A stretch of DNA of 64,000 bases from Streptomyces sp. QL37 (GCF_002941025.1 NZ_PTJS01000001.1:4278001-4342000), one strand, 5' to 3'. Counted from the first letter of the stretch, positions 36,892 through 47,121 are shown. Notes: generated by a model from the letters alone, not told the origin. Numbers and translations: made by a program.

Positions 36892-36907
36892 TGTGAACGC
36901 GTTCACA
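36892..36907. promoter_or_regulatory. Rex operator (ROP) of the cyd operon
   Basis: TGTGAACGCGTTCACA is a perfect 16-bp palindrome identical to the Rex operator known from S. coelicolor. A further TTGTGAA half-site lies at 36885-36891. Rex is a repressor released by NADH, so cydABCD should be induced when the NADH/NAD+ ratio rises under oxygen limitation. It lies 82 bp before the cydA start. Confidence 0.93.
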
Positions 36908-36989
36908 AGCGCGTCCCGTTTCCTCCCGTGATCGGGTGGTTCGACGGGCAGCCTGCGGGCGTGATCGCGGCGACGTAAGGAGAAGAGTC

Positions 36990-38498
36990 GTGGACCTGGC
37001 TCTGGCACCAGAGACCCTGGCGCGCTGGCAGTTCGGCATCACCACCGTCTACCACTTCCTGTTCGTCCCTCTGACGATCTCTCTCGCCGCGCTGACCGCC
37101 GGCCTGCAGACCGCCTGGGTGCGCACGGACAACGAGAAGTACCTCAGGGCCACCAAGTTCTGGGGCAAGCTTTTCCTGATCAACATCGCCATGGGTGTGG
37201 TCACCGGCATCGTCCAGGAGTTCCAGTTCGGCATGAACTGGTCGGACTACTCGCGGTTCGTCGGCGACGTCTTCGGCGCTCCCCTCGCCTTCGAGGCGCT
37301 GATCGCGTTCTTCTTCGAGTCCACCTTCATCGGGCTGTGGATCTTCGGCTGGGACAAGCTGCCGAAGAAGATCCACCTCGCCTGTATATGGATGGTGTCC
37401 ATCGGCACGATCCTCTCGACGTTCTTCATCCTGGCCGCCAACTCCTGGATGCAGCACCCGGTCGGCTACCGGATCAACGAGGAACGCGGGCGCGCCGAGC
37501 TCACGGACTTCTGGCAGGTGCTGACCCAGAACACGGCGCTCGCCCAGTTCTTCCACACGATCACCGCCGCGTTCCTCGTGGGCGGCGCCTTCATGGTCGG
37601 CATCGCCGCCTTCCACCTGGCACGCAAGAAGCACGTCCGGGTGATGCGGACCTCGCTGCGGCTCGGGCTGGTCACCGTGGTGGTCGCCGGCCTGCTGACC
37701 GCTGTCAGCGGTGACGTGCTCGGCAAGGTGATGTTCAAGCAGCAGCCCATGAAGATGGCCGCGGCCGAGGCGCTGTGGGAGGGCGAGGACGGGGCGCCCT
37801 TCTCGCTCTTCGCGGTCGGAGACGTCGCCGAGGGGCACAACACGGTGGAGATCTCGATCCCCGGCGTGCTGTCCTTCCTCGCGGACGACACCTTCACGTC
37901 GTACATCCCCGGCATCAACGACATCAACAAGGCGGAGCAGGAGAAGTACGGCCCGGGCGACTACCGGCCCAACATCCCGGTCGCGTTCTGGAGCTTCCGC
38001 TGGATGATCGGTTTCGGCATGGCTTCCTTCAGCCTCGGAATGCTGGGGCTCTGGCTGACACGGAAGAAGTTCCTGCTGCCGGAGGCGCTGCGCACCGGTG
38101 AGGACGACGTACCGAATCTGGTGCTCTTCAAGAACAAGGCGCTGAGCCCGAAGCTCGCGAAGCTCTACTGGATCACAGCCTTGTGGACCATGCTCTTCCC
38201 CCTGATCGCCAACTCCTGGGGCTGGATTTTCACCGAGATGGGACGCCAGCCCTGGGTGGTGTACGGGGTGTTCCAGACCCGCGACGCGGTCTCCCCGGGG
38301 GTCTCGCAGGGGGAGATCCTCACCTCCATGATCGGGTTCACCGCGCTCTACGCGGTGCTCGCCGTCATCGAGGTCAAGCTCCTCCTGAAGTACGTCAAGG
38401 CCGGACCGCCCGAGCTCACCGAGGCCGACCTCAACCCGCCCACCCGGATCGGCGGCCACGATCAGGACGCCGACCGGCCGATGGCCTTCTCCTACTGA
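36990..38498 (+). CDS. cydA: Cytochrome bd ubiquinol oxidase subunit I
   Basis: This 502-residue integral membrane protein carries the quinol-oxidising site and haems. RWQFGITTVYHFLFVPLTI at the N-terminus includes His22, equivalent to the haem b595 ligand. FFHTITAAFLVGG holds the next His, and WSFRWMIGFGMASF and GRQPWVVYG are further signatures. GTG 36990 follows AAGGAGAAG. First gene of cydA-cydB-cydCD under Rex control. It provides a low-oxygen terminal oxidase that does not pump protons. Confidence 0.95.
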   Translation: MDLALAPETLARWQFGITTVYHFLFVPLTISLAALTAGLQTAWVRTDNEKYLRATKFWGKLFLINIAMGVVTGIVQEFQFGMNWSDYSRFVGDVFGAPLAFEALIAFFFESTFIGLWIFGWDKLPKKIHLACIWMVSIGTILSTFFILAANSWMQHPVGYRINEERGRAELTDFWQVLTQNTALAQFFHTITAAFLVGGAFMVGIAAFHLARKKHVRVMRTSLRLGLVTVVVAGLLTAVSGDVLGKVMFKQQPMKMAAAEALWEGEDGAPFSLFAVGDVAEGHNTVEISIPGVLSFLADDTFTSYIPGINDINKAEQEKYGPGDYRPNIPVAFWSFRWMIGFGMASFSLGMLGLWLTRKKFLLPEALRTGEDDVPNLVLFKNKALSPKLAKLYWITALWTMLFPLIANSWGWIFTEMGRQPWVVYGVFQTRDAVSPGVSQGEILTSMIGFTALYAVLAVIEVKLLLKYVKAGPPELTEADLNPPTRIGGHDQDADRPMAFSY

Positions 38499-38517
38499 GA
38501 TCAAGCGGAGCTGAGAG

Positions 38518-39519
38518 ATGGAACTCCACGACGTCTGGTTCGTGCTCATCGCCGTCCTGTGGACCGGCTACTTCTTCCTGGAGGGATTCGACTTCGGTAT
38601 CGGGGTCCTCACCAAGCTGCTGGCCCGGGACCGCAAGGAGCGTCGGGTCCTGATCAACACGATCGGGCCGGTCTGGGACGGGAACGAGGTGTGGCTGCTC
38701 AGTGCGGGCGGCGCGACCTTCGCGGCCTTCCCCGAGTGGTACGCCACCCTGTTCTCCGGTTTCTACCTCCCCCTGCTGCTCATCCTGCTCTGCCTGATCG
38801 TGCGCGGTGTGGCCTTCGAGTACCGGGCGAAGCGGCCCGAGGAGCGGTGGCAGACCAACTGGGAGCACGCGATCTTCTGGACGTCGCTGATCCCGGCCGT
38901 TCTCTGGGGCGTGGCCTTCGGGAACATCGTGCGCGGCGTCAAGATCGATGCCGACATGGAGTACGTCGGCAACCTCTGGGACCTGCTCAATCCGTACGCC
39001 GTTCTCGGCGGGCTGGTCACCTTGTTCCTCTTCACCTTCCACGGCGCGGTGTTCGCCGCGCTCAAGACCGTCGGGGACATCAGGGAGCGGGCACGCAAGC
39101 TCGCCTTCAAGCTGGGGCTGGCCACCGCGCTGCTCGCTCTGGGCTTCCTCGCGTGGACGCAGGCGGACAACGGCAACGGTTGGAGCCTGGCGGCGATGAT
39201 CACCGCAGTGGTGTCGCTGGTCGTGGCCATCGGCGCCATCGCGGCGGGACGTGAGGGCTGGTCCTTCGCGTTCTCCGGGGTGACCATCACGGCGGCTGTC
39301 GCCATGCTCTTCCTGACGCTCTTCCCGAACGTGATGCCGTCCTCGCTGAACGACGCCTGGAACCTGACGGTCTCCAACGCCTCGTCCAGCCCGTACACCC
39401 TCAAGATCATGACCTGGTGTGCCGGTATCGCCACCCCGGTGGTGCTGCTGTACCAGGGGTGGACGTACTGGGTGTTCCGTAAGCGCATCGGGACGCACCA
39501 CATCGCCGACGCGCACTGA
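38518..39519 (+). CDS. cydB: Cytochrome bd ubiquinol oxidase subunit II
   Basis: This 333-residue CydB has eight or nine helices. WFVLIAVLWTGYFFLEGFDFG is the signature of subunit II, and NTIGPVWDGNEVWL follows at the first loop. It pairs with CydA in the bd oxidase complex. It begins 19 bp after cydA, with GCTGAGAG before ATG. Co-transcription is nearly certain. Confidence 0.95.
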   Translation: MELHDVWFVLIAVLWTGYFFLEGFDFGIGVLTKLLARDRKERRVLINTIGPVWDGNEVWLLSAGGATFAAFPEWYATLFSGFYLPLLLILLCLIVRGVAFEYRAKRPEERWQTNWEHAIFWTSLIPAVLWGVAFGNIVRGVKIDADMEYVGNLWDLLNPYAVLGGLVTLFLFTFHGAVFAALKTVGDIRERARKLAFKLGLATALLALGFLAWTQADNGNGWSLAAMITAVVSLVVAIGAIAAGREGWSFAFSGVTITAAVAMLFLTLFPNVMPSSLNDAWNLTVSNASSSPYTLKIMTWCAGIATPVVLLYQGWTYWVFRKRIGTHHIADAH

Positions 39520-39551
39520 ACGAGCGAACGACACGAGCTCACTGGGGAGCT

Positions 39552-39565
39552 GTTTCACGTGAAAC
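39552..39565. promoter_or_regulatory. parS site 5, overlapping the cydCD start codon
   Basis: This exact GTTTCACGTGAAAC has the cydCD initiation codon GTG at its bases 8-10 (39559-39561). ParB binding here would sit directly over the translation start region, inside the cyd operon. Confidence 0.95.
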
Positions 39566-42500
39566 CGATCGACCCGCGTCTGCTCCGGTACGCCCGGGCC
39601 ACCCGGTTCTTCCTGGCCGCCGTGGTGGCACTGGGCCTGGTCGGAGCCGCCCTGGTCATCGCTCAGGCCATGCTCGTCGCCGAAGTGGTGGTGGGCGGGT
39701 TCGAGGACGGACTGACCGTCACCGGGCTCCGTACGCCACTGCTCCTGCTCGCCGCTGTGGCGCTGGGGCGGGCGTTCGTGGCCTGGCTGACCGAACTGGC
39801 CGCTCACAGGGCCAGTTCGGCGGTCAAGTCCGAGCTGCGCGGCCGGCTCATGGAGCGCGCCTCCGGTCTGGGACCGGACTGGTTGAGCGGGCAGCGCACC
39901 GGGTCGCTGATCGCTCTGGCCACGCGGGGCGTCGACGCGCTGGACGACTACTTCTCGCGCTACCTTCCGCAGCTCGGTCTCGCAGTCGTCGTCCCGGTGG
40001 CCGTGCTGGCCCGGATCGTCACCGAGGACTGGGTGTCCGCGGCGATCATCGTGGTGACGCTGCCACTGATCCCGCTCTTCATGGTGCTGATCGGATGGGC
40101 CACCCAGTCCCGGATGGACCGGCAGTGGAAACTGCTGTCACGGCTCTCCGGGCACTTCCTCGACGTGGTCGCCGGACTGCCGACGCTGAAGGTCTTCGGC
40201 CGGGCCAAGGCGCAGGCCGAATCGATCCGCAGCATCACCTCGCAGTACCGCCGGGCCACGCTGAAGACGCTCCGGATCGCGTTTCTCTCCTCCTTCGCCC
40301 TGGAGCTCCTGGCGACTCTCTCCGTGGCTCTGGTCGCGGTGACGATCGGGATGCGGCTGGTCCACGGGGAACTCGACCTCTACACGGGGCTTGTGGTTCT
40401 CATCCTGGCACCGGAGGCCTACCTGCCGATCCGCCAGGTCGGTGCCCAGTACCACGCGGCCGCGGAAGGGCTTTCGGCCGCGGAGGAGATCTTCGCCGTG
40501 CTGGAGACCGAGCCCGAGGCCGGCGGCAGCCAGGACGTGCCGCCCTCCCTGCGGCTGGAGCTGGAGGGGGTGACCGTCCGGCACCAGGGCCGTGCCGAGC
40601 CCTCTCCGGCCTCCGCCTCCCTCGTGGTCGAGCAGGGGGAGACCGTCGCACTGGTCGGCCCCAGCGGGGTCGGCAAGTCCACGCTCCTCAGCGTGGTGCT
40701 CGGATTCACGACTCCTGACGAGGGCCGGGTCCGGGTCGGCGGAACCGATCTCTCCGCCCTCTCCCCCGATCGCTGGCGCGAGCAGATCGCCTGGGTACCC
40801 CAGCACCCTCACCTCTTCGCCGGGACGATCGCTGAGAACGTACGCCTTGCCCGGCCGGACGCGGACGACGCGGCGGTGACGGCCGCGCTGCGGGCAGCAG
40901 GCGCGTACGACTTCGTGGACGCGCTGCCGGCCGGTGCGGAGACGCCCCTGGGCGAGGACGGTGCCGGGCTCTCCGCGGGGCAGCGCCAGCGGCTCGCGCT
41001 GGCGCGGGCCTTCCTCGCCGACCGGCCTCTGCTGTTGCTCGACGAGCCGACGGCGAGTCTGGACGGTGAGACGGAGGCGGGCATCGTCGACGCGGTGCGG
41101 AGGCTGGCGGCAGGACGCACGGTGCTGCTGGTCGTGCACCGGCCGGCTCTGCTGACGGTCGCGGACCGGGTGGTGACGCTGGAACCGGGGGAGCTCGGTG
41201 CGGAGCCGCAGGCTTCCGGTGCTCCGGCCGTCTCGGACGGACCGGAGGGTGGGCGCACTCCGGGCGGGCCGGACGGCGTCGGGGGCCCGGGCGCGGGGGA
41301 TCCCGCGCTTCTCAGGGACACCGCTCCCCGGGCCGGGGGCCGTGTGCTGGCGCGGGTGCGGGAGGCCGCGGGTTCCCAGCATGGGAAGCTGGGGCTGGCA
41401 CTGCTGCTGGGCAGCCTCGCCGTGGGGTCGTCGGTCGGCCTCATGGCCGTCTCGGGCTGGCTGATCTCACGCGCCTCCGAACAGCCCCCGGTGCTCTACC
41501 TGATGGTCGCGGTGACCGCGACCCGGGCCTTCGGCATGGGCCGGGCCGTCTTCCGCTACGCGGAGCGGCTGGTCTCCCACGACGCCGTGCTCAGGATGCT
41601 CGCCGAGCTCAGGGTGGCGGTGTACCGCGGGCTCGAGCGCGTCGCGCCCGCCGGTCTCCGGGCCACGCGACGGGGTGACCTGCTGTCCCGGCTGGTCTCC
41701 GACGTGGACGCGCTGCAGGACTACTGGCTGCGCTGGCTGCTGCCCGCGGCGACCGCGCTGCTGGTCGGGACGGGGGCCGTCGCCTTCACCGGCTGGCTGC
41801 TGCCGGAGGCGGGCGCGGTCCTGGCCGTCGGGCTGCTCCTCGCGGGCCTGGGCGTCCCGTGGCTGAGCGGCGCGTGCGCGCGGCGGGCCGAGCGTCAACT
41901 GGCGCCGGCCCGGGCGGCGCTGGCCGTCCGGGTCGCCGATCTCCTCGGCGGGACGGCCGAGCTGACCGTCGCGGGTGCGCTGCCCGCCCGTAAGGAGCAG
42001 CTGCGTGCGGCGGACAGCGTCCTGACGCGGATCGCCTCACGCGCGGCGACCGCGACCGCGCTGGGCGGTGGGCTTTCCTCCCTGATCTGCGGGCTCACCG
42101 TGGTGGGCGCGGCGATCGTCGCGCTGCCCGCCGTGGCTGACGGCCGACTGGCCGGGGTGGAACTGGCCGTGGTCGTCCTCACGCCCCTCGCGGCGTTCGA
42201 GGCCGTGACGGGACTTCCGCTCGCGGTGCAGTACCGCCAACGGGTCGCACGGAGTGCGGAGCGGGTCTACGAGGTGCTGGACGCTCCCGTCCCGGTCGAG
42301 GAGCCGGCGGACCCCGCCGAGGCGCCCGCATCTCCCTTCCCGCTCGACGTACGAGGGCTCTCGGCCCGGTACGAGGGCGCGGAGCGCGACGCGTTGCACT
42401 CCGTCGACCTGACGCTCCGTCCGGGCAAGCGGGTCGCCGTCGTGGGCCCCTCAGGTTCGGGAAAGACCACGCTCGCCCAGGTCCTGCTCCGCTTCCTGGA

Positions 42501-43110
42501 CGCCCGGGAGGGGACGTACCGCCTCGGTGGCGTCGATGCGTCCGCACTGGACGGCGACACGGTCCGGACCTTCGTCGGACTGTGCGCCCAGGATGCCCAC
42601 GTGTTCGACAGCTCCATCCGCGAGAACCTGCGGCTCGCCCGCACCGACGCGACGGACGACCGGCTGCGGGAGGCTCTCGCGGCGGCTCGGCTGCTGGACT
42701 GGGTCCGGTCGCTGCCCGACGGCCTCGACACGCTGGTGGGTGAACACGGGGCTCGGCTCTCGGGCGGCCAGCGTCAGCGGCTGGCGCTGGCCCGTGCGCT
42801 CCTCGCGGACTTCCCCGTACTCGTGCTCGACGAGCCCGCCGAGCACCTGGACCTGGCGACGGCGGACGCGCTGACCACGGACCTGCTGGCTGCTACCGAG
42901 GGGCGTACGACCGTGCTGATCACTCATCGGCTGGCAGGGTTGGACGCGGTGGACGAGGTCCTGGTGCTGGACGGGGGGCGGGTGGTGCAGCAGGGGCCGT
43001 ACGCCGTTCTGGCCGCGCAGGACGGCCCGCTGCGCCGGATGCTTGAACGTGAACAGGAGCCGGTACGTACGGAGCCGGAGATGACGCGACCCGTGCCGGT
43101 ACGAGCCTGA
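39559..43110 (+). CDS. cydCD: Fused CydD-CydC ABC exporter for cytochrome bd assembly
   Basis: This 1183-residue protein joins two complete ABC exporter halves, each six helices plus ATPase. Half 1 has GPSGVGKST, LSAGQRQRLALARAF and LLLLDEPTASLD; half 2 has GPSGSGKTT, LSGGQRQRLALARALL and VLVLDEPAEHLD. In other bacteria CydD and CydC are separate and export cysteine and glutathione to allow haem insertion into CydAB. The fusion is normal in streptomycetes. A linker rich in Gly and Pro joins the halves (about residues 555-590). GTG 39559 lies within parS and lacks a strong ribosome binding site (GGGGAGC at 39544). Confidence 0.93.
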   Translation: MKPIDPRLLRYARATRFFLAAVVALGLVGAALVIAQAMLVAEVVVGGFEDGLTVTGLRTPLLLLAAVALGRAFVAWLTELAAHRASSAVKSELRGRLMERASGLGPDWLSGQRTGSLIALATRGVDALDDYFSRYLPQLGLAVVVPVAVLARIVTEDWVSAAIIVVTLPLIPLFMVLIGWATQSRMDRQWKLLSRLSGHFLDVVAGLPTLKVFGRAKAQAESIRSITSQYRRATLKTLRIAFLSSFALELLATLSVALVAVTIGMRLVHGELDLYTGLVVLILAPEAYLPIRQVGAQYHAAAEGLSAAEEIFAVLETEPEAGGSQDVPPSLRLELEGVTVRHQGRAEPSPASASLVVEQGETVALVGPSGVGKSTLLSVVLGFTTPDEGRVRVGGTDLSALSPDRWREQIAWVPQHPHLFAGTIAENVRLARPDADDAAVTAALRAAGAYDFVDALPAGAETPLGEDGAGLSAGQRQRLALARAFLADRPLLLLDEPTASLDGETEAGIVDAVRRLAAGRTVLLVVHRPALLTVADRVVTLEPGELGAEPQASGAPAVSDGPEGGRTPGGPDGVGGPGAGDPALLRDTAPRAGGRVLARVREAAGSQHGKLGLALLLGSLAVGSSVGLMAVSGWLISRASEQPPVLYLMVAVTATRAFGMGRAVFRYAERLVSHDAVLRMLAELRVAVYRGLERVAPAGLRATRRGDLLSRLVSDVDALQDYWLRWLLPAATALLVGTGAVAFTGWLLPEAGAVLAVGLLLAGLGVPWLSGACARRAERQLAPARAALAVRVADLLGGTAELTVAGALPARKEQLRAADSVLTRIASRAATATALGGGLSSLICGLTVVGAAIVALPAVADGRLAGVELAVVVLTPLAAFEAVTGLPLAVQYRQRVARSAERVYEVLDAPVPVEEPADPAEAPASPFPLDVRGLSARYEGAERDALHSVDLTLRPGKRVAVVGPSGSGKTTLAQVLLRFLDAREGTYRLGGVDASALDGDTVRTFVGLCAQDAHVFDSSIRENLRLARTDATDDRLREALAAARLLDWVRSLPDGLDTLVGEHGARLSGGQRQRLALARALLADFPVLVLDEPAEHLDLATADALTTDLLAATEGRTTVLITHRLAGLDAVDEVLVLDGGRVVQQGPYAVLAAQDGPLRRMLEREQEPVRTEPEMTRPVPVRA

Positions 43111-43131
43111 GGGCCGAGTGAGGGTTCCGGT

Positions 43132-43159
43132 GAGGGCTGAGGGCTGAGGGCTGAGGGTG
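43132..43159. repeat. Short tandem repeat GAGGGCT
   Basis: Three exact heptamers GAGGGCT (43132-43152) followed by GAGGGTG lie between cydCD and the histidine kinase gene. Looks like replication slippage in noncoding DNA. Confidence 0.8.
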
Positions 43160-43238
43160 GCGTGCCGGGGCCGGAGGAGGGCCCGGCAGACTCCGATTCC
43201 GACTTTCCGGACCATTCGTCGCTCATTAGGCTCAGGTC

Positions 43239-44945
43239 ATGGCCGAGCAGGATGCGAACGACTCGCGGGGAGCCGCGCAGCAGAACACCGGGAGCCTGCG
43301 CGGGCTCTCCGCGGAGCTGACCGCTCGTGTCCCGCGGCTGCTGGAGGCGACGAGAGCCGTCGGCACGGGTCTCGAACTCCACTCCACACTGGAGCGCATC
43401 TGCGAGACCGCGGCCGAGCTCGCCCATGCCCGCTATGCCGCCATCGGCGTGGTCGAACGGCCGGGTGAAAGCCTCTGCGACTTCGTCACCCACGGAGTGC
43501 CCGAGGAAGTCGCCCGGGCGATCGGCCGACCGCCCGACGGGCACACAGGTCTCCTGGGCGCACTGATCGAGGAGGGCGTCCCCATTCGGCTGGAGGATCT
43601 GGAGGAAGACCCCCGCTTCGCCGGTTTCCCGGCCGCCCACCCCAAGATGCGCGCGTTCCTCGGGGTCCCGATCCGGGTCCAGGGCAAGATCTTCGGCAAC
43701 CTCTACGTGATGGAGAAGCGCGGCGGGGAGGCGTTCGGCGACGACGAACTGCACATGCTGCGCGTGCTGGCCACGGAGGCGGGGATCGCCATCGGCCATG
43801 CGCGGACGTACGACGCCGCACGGCAGCGCGAACAGTGGATCGACGGCTCGGTGGCCGTCACCACCGCCCTGCTCTCGGCCGGTGACGCCGACGAGGCACT
43901 CGCTGTCGTCGCCGAACAGGCGCGCCGGCTCGCCGACGCGGCGGCCGGCATCGTGCTGCTTCCGGCCGCGGAGGGAGGGCTGGAGATCGTCGCCGTCGCC
44001 GGGGACAAGCCGTCCGCTTCCCTCGGGGTGATCATCCCGCCGCAGAGCCCGGTGGTGGCGGCGCTCCTGCGGGGCGAGGAGGTGTTCCTGGACGATGCGG
44101 CGACCGACCCCCGCATGATGACCAGACTGGCCGATCGGTTCGGCCCGCACATGCTGCTCCCCCTGCGCAGCGGTGGGCGGGTGCTGGGGGCGCTCTCCAT
44201 CCCACGGGTCCGGGGCGGCAGGCCCTTCACCCGTGCGGAGCGGACACTGGCCACCCACTTCGCGGCGCAGGCCGCACTGGCTCTGAAGCTGTCCGAAGCC
44301 CAGCGGGACCGGGAGAGGCTCGCCGTCTTCGAGGACCGGGACAGGATCGCCCGGGACCTCCACGACCTGGTCATCCAGCGCCTCTTCGCCACCGGGATCA
44401 TGCTGGAGGGCGCCCAGCGGCGATCGCCGGTGCCCGCGGTGCAGGCCGGCATCGGGCGGGCCGTGGACGAACTGGATGTGACCATCCAGGAGATCCGTAC
44501 CGCCATCTTCGCGTTGCAGCAGGAACCGGCCGAGGCGCCGTCGGGGCTGCGGACCCGAGTGCTGCGGGAGATCAACATGGCCGCCGTGCCCCTGGGTTTC
44601 ATGCCCTCGCACCGTTTCCTCGGCCCCGTCGACTCGCTGGTGGGGGAGCTCGCGGGCAAGAACCTCATCGCGGCTCTGCGGGAGGCGCTGTCCAACACCT
44701 TCCGCCATGCGCGGGCCTCGCGCGTCGAGGTGCGGGTGGACGCGACGGCGGTGCTGCCGGACGGGCGGGACGCGGTACGGCTGACGGTCGCCGACGACGG
44801 GGTGGGGATCCCGGAAGGCGGCCGGCGCAGTGGCCTGCGCAACCTCGCACGGCGTGCCGAGTCGCTGGGCGGCGCGAGCTGGTTCGGTCCGGGGACCGGG
44901 GAGGGCGACAGCGGCACGACGGTCACCTGGCAGGTTCCGCTCTGA
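43239..44945 (+). CDS. DevS/DosS-like GAF-GAF histidine kinase
   Basis: This 568-residue soluble kinase has two GAF domains (about 45-190 and 210-355), then HisKA_3 with DRDRIARDLHDLVIQRLF (phospho-acceptor His375) and an HATPase with EALSNTFRHARAS and GVGIPEGGRRSGLRNL. In GAF-A the segment GFPAAHPKMRAFLGVPIRV aligns with GFPPYHPPMRTFLG of mycobacterial DevS; His134 matches its haem-ligand His149. It may therefore sense O2, NO or redox. It lies 128 bp after the cyd operon, with no response regulator nearby, so it is an orphan kinase. Confidence 0.87.
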   Translation: MAEQDANDSRGAAQQNTGSLRGLSAELTARVPRLLEATRAVGTGLELHSTLERICETAAELAHARYAAIGVVERPGESLCDFVTHGVPEEVARAIGRPPDGHTGLLGALIEEGVPIRLEDLEEDPRFAGFPAAHPKMRAFLGVPIRVQGKIFGNLYVMEKRGGEAFGDDELHMLRVLATEAGIAIGHARTYDAARQREQWIDGSVAVTTALLSAGDADEALAVVAEQARRLADAAAGIVLLPAAEGGLEIVAVAGDKPSASLGVIIPPQSPVVAALLRGEEVFLDDAATDPRMMTRLADRFGPHMLLPLRSGGRVLGALSIPRVRGGRPFTRAERTLATHFAAQAALALKLSEAQRDRERLAVFEDRDRIARDLHDLVIQRLFATGIMLEGAQRRSPVPAVQAGIGRAVDELDVTIQEIRTAIFALQQEPAEAPSGLRTRVLREINMAAVPLGFMPSHRFLGPVDSLVGELAGKNLIAALREALSNTFRHARASRVEVRVDATAVLPDGRDAVRLTVADDGVGIPEGGRRSGLRNLARRAESLGGASWFGPGTGEGDSGTTVTWQVPL

Positions 44946-44986
44946 CGGGTCGCCTGAGCCGCCTCGGTCACCGGCGGGTGGCGGGC

Positions 44987-45829
44987 TCAGCGAGCGGCGA
45001 GAATCCGCTCGATGACCACCGCCACACCGTCCTCGTCGTTCGTGAGCGTCACACCGGACGCCGCGGCCACGGCGTCCGGGTGGGCATTGCCCATGGCGAA
45101 CGAGGCGCCGGCCCAGCTCAGCATCTCCACATCGTTGGGCATGTCCCCGAACGCGACCACTTCGGCCGGAGCGATACCGCGCTCCGCACAGCACGCGGCG
45201 AGCGTGGCGGCCTTGGAGACGCCGAGGCCGCTGACCTCCAGCAGCGCGGTGGGACTGGACCGGGTGATCGACGCGTGCTCCCCCGCGAGTTCACGGGCCA
45301 GCGCGAGGAAGGCGTCCGGGGCCATCTCGGGGTGATGCGCGAGGATCTTCAGGACCGGCTTACCGGTACCCGGAGCCTCCTCGTGGAGCAGCTTCTCCGC
45401 GACCGCGACCGTGGCACCCGGGTCCATGTGGAACGGGGGGTAGGCGGGTTCGTAGTGGATGCCGGAGGCCAGTTCGACGGCGAACGAGACCCCGGGGGCC
45501 GCTTCGCGGAGGATCTCGACCACGGTCAGGGCGATCTGGCGGTCCAACGGATAGACCTTGATCAGCTGTCCCTCGTGGAGATCGGCGACAGCGGCCCCGT
45601 TCGCGCAGATGGCCATGCCGTGGCCCTGCACGTGCGGGCTGACGACGTCCATCCAGCGAGCCGGCCTTCCGGTGACGAAGAAGACCTCGATCCCCGCCTC
45701 TTCGGCGGCTGCCAGGGCGGCGGTCGTACGGTCCGACAGGGTCTTGTCGTCGCGTAGGAGAGTGCCGTCCAGATCGGTGGCGATCAGCCGGGTCACGGCA
45801 GGCAGAGGCGAGTCGGTAGCTGAGGTCAC
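44987..45829 (-). CDS. HAD phosphatase, Cof type
   Basis: This 280-residue haloacid-dehalogenase-fold phosphatase has motif [15 protein letters not shown] (nucleophile first Asp), motif II FFVTGRP, motif III Lys in [11 protein letters not shown], and motif [18 protein letters not shown]2B cap lies between motifs II and III. Such Cof proteins act on sugar phosphates, FMN or pyridoxal phosphate. GTG 45827-45829 is chosen since GGGAGA lies upstream. A related but distinct paralogue is at 55332. It converges on the kinase gene. Confidence 0.87.
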   Translation of the reverse strand: MTSATDSPLPAVTRLIATDLDGTLLRDDKTLSDRTTAALAAAEEAGIEVFFVTGRPARWMDVVSPHVQGHGMAICANGAAVADLHEGQLIKVYPLDRQIALTVVEILREAAPGVSFAVELASGIHYEPAYPPFHMDPGATVAVAEKLLHEEAPGTGKPVLKILAHHPEMAPDAFLALARELAGEHASITRSSPTALLEVSGLGVSKAATLAACCAERGIAPAEVVAFGDMPNDVEMLSWAGASFAMGNAHPDAVAAASGVTLTNDEDGVAVVIERILAAR

Positions 45830-46056
45830 CCGCCCATTCTCCCGTACGGAGTCGCACGGGCGTGCAGAGGGGCGCACATCTGAGTGTGCGAGTCCTTGAA
45901 CTGCGGAACATGACAATCGCATATGCCAAAGGCTCCTGGTGCCGGGCTCTGGCCGAGAGGGTGGGAGGCAGACCTGTGCCGGGCTCGGGCCGAGGAGGGA
46001 GACGAGGCAGCGCTCCCCTCCCGGGAGGTGTTTCCGGGCGGACGTAGGGTCGGGGC

Positions 46057-46959
46057 ATGAGCCTGCGCCTGAGCACCGTGATCCTGCCCGTCGATCGCTG
46101 GCACGAGGGGGGCCGCGCCAAGTGGCAGAGGGCCGAGGAGCTCGGCTTCCACGCTGCCTACACCTACGACCACCTGTCCTGGCGCACCTTCCGCGACGGC
46201 CCGTGGTTCGGGGCCCTGCCCACCCTCACCGCCGCCGCCACGGCGACCGAGCGGCTGCGCCTGGGCACCCTCGTCACGTCGCCGAACTTCAGGCATCCGG
46301 TGACGCTCGCCAAGGAGCTGATCTCGCTCGACGACATCTCCGGCGGCCGCATCACCCTCGGCATCGGGGCGGGCGGCAACGGCTTCGACGCGACCGCACT
46401 GGGGCAGGAGCCGTGGACGCCCAAGGAGCGGGCGGACCGGTTCGGGGAGTTCGTGCCGCTGCTGGACCGGCTGTTCACCGAGGACGCGGTGAGCGAGCCG
46501 GGCACGCACTACTCCGCCGATGAGGCCCGCAACATCCCGGGCTGCGTCCAGCGCCCCCGGCTCCCCTTCGCCGTCGCCGCAACCGGCCCGCGCGGCTTGA
46601 AGCTCGCCGCGAGTCACGGGCAGGCCTGGGTGACCACGGGCGATCCGAAGCTGTACGAGGAGGGCACCCCGGAGCAGTCGGTGGAAGCCGTCCGCGGCCA
46701 GATCGGCAAGTTGGGCACGGCATGCGACGCCATCGGCAGGGACGTGGCCGAGCTGGACAAGCTGCTGCTCACCGGGTTCACCCCGGACCGCGGCCGGCCG
46801 CTGCAGTCTCTCGGAGCCTTCGTCGACTTCGCCGGCCGCTACCAGGAACTGGGGTTCACCGAGCTCGTGCTCCACTGGCCGATCCCGGACTCGGACTTCG
46901 CCGCGGACATCGAGGTCTTCGAGAAGATCGCCACCGAGGCGCCGGGGCAGTTGGTCTGA
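46057..46959 (+). CDS. LLM-class (probably F420-dependent) oxidoreductase
   Basis: This 300-residue TIM-barrel protein of the bacterial-luciferase-like superfamily has [33 protein letters not shown], and [17 protein letters not shown]. Actinobacterial members mostly use cofactor F420 or FMN. The substrate is unknown. It has its own promoter region of about 220 bp after the divergent HAD gene. Confidence 0.87.
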   Translation: MSLRLSTVILPVDRWHEGGRAKWQRAEELGFHAAYTYDHLSWRTFRDGPWFGALPTLTAAATATERLRLGTLVTSPNFRHPVTLAKELISLDDISGGRITLGIGAGGNGFDATALGQEPWTPKERADRFGEFVPLLDRLFTEDAVSEPGTHYSADEARNIPGCVQRPRLPFAVAATGPRGLKLAASHGQAWVTTGDPKLYEEGTPEQSVEAVRGQIGKLGTACDAIGRDVAELDKLLLTGFTPDRGRPLQSLGAFVDFAGRYQELGFTELVLHWPIPDSDFAADIEVFEKIATEAPGQLV

Positions 46960-47121
46960 ACGGCCCGGAGCGGGACCTTGCGCTGGAGGAACACTGCCAC
47001 GGGCGGGCGGCAGTGGTTGCCGGGCTCCTGGGTGGGCGCGACGCTGGAGGGGAACCCGCAGTCGGCCTGCCCGCGCGTGTGCACGGCACCGGGTGCGGTT
47101 CGTCGGAAGGAATGAGCCGTC

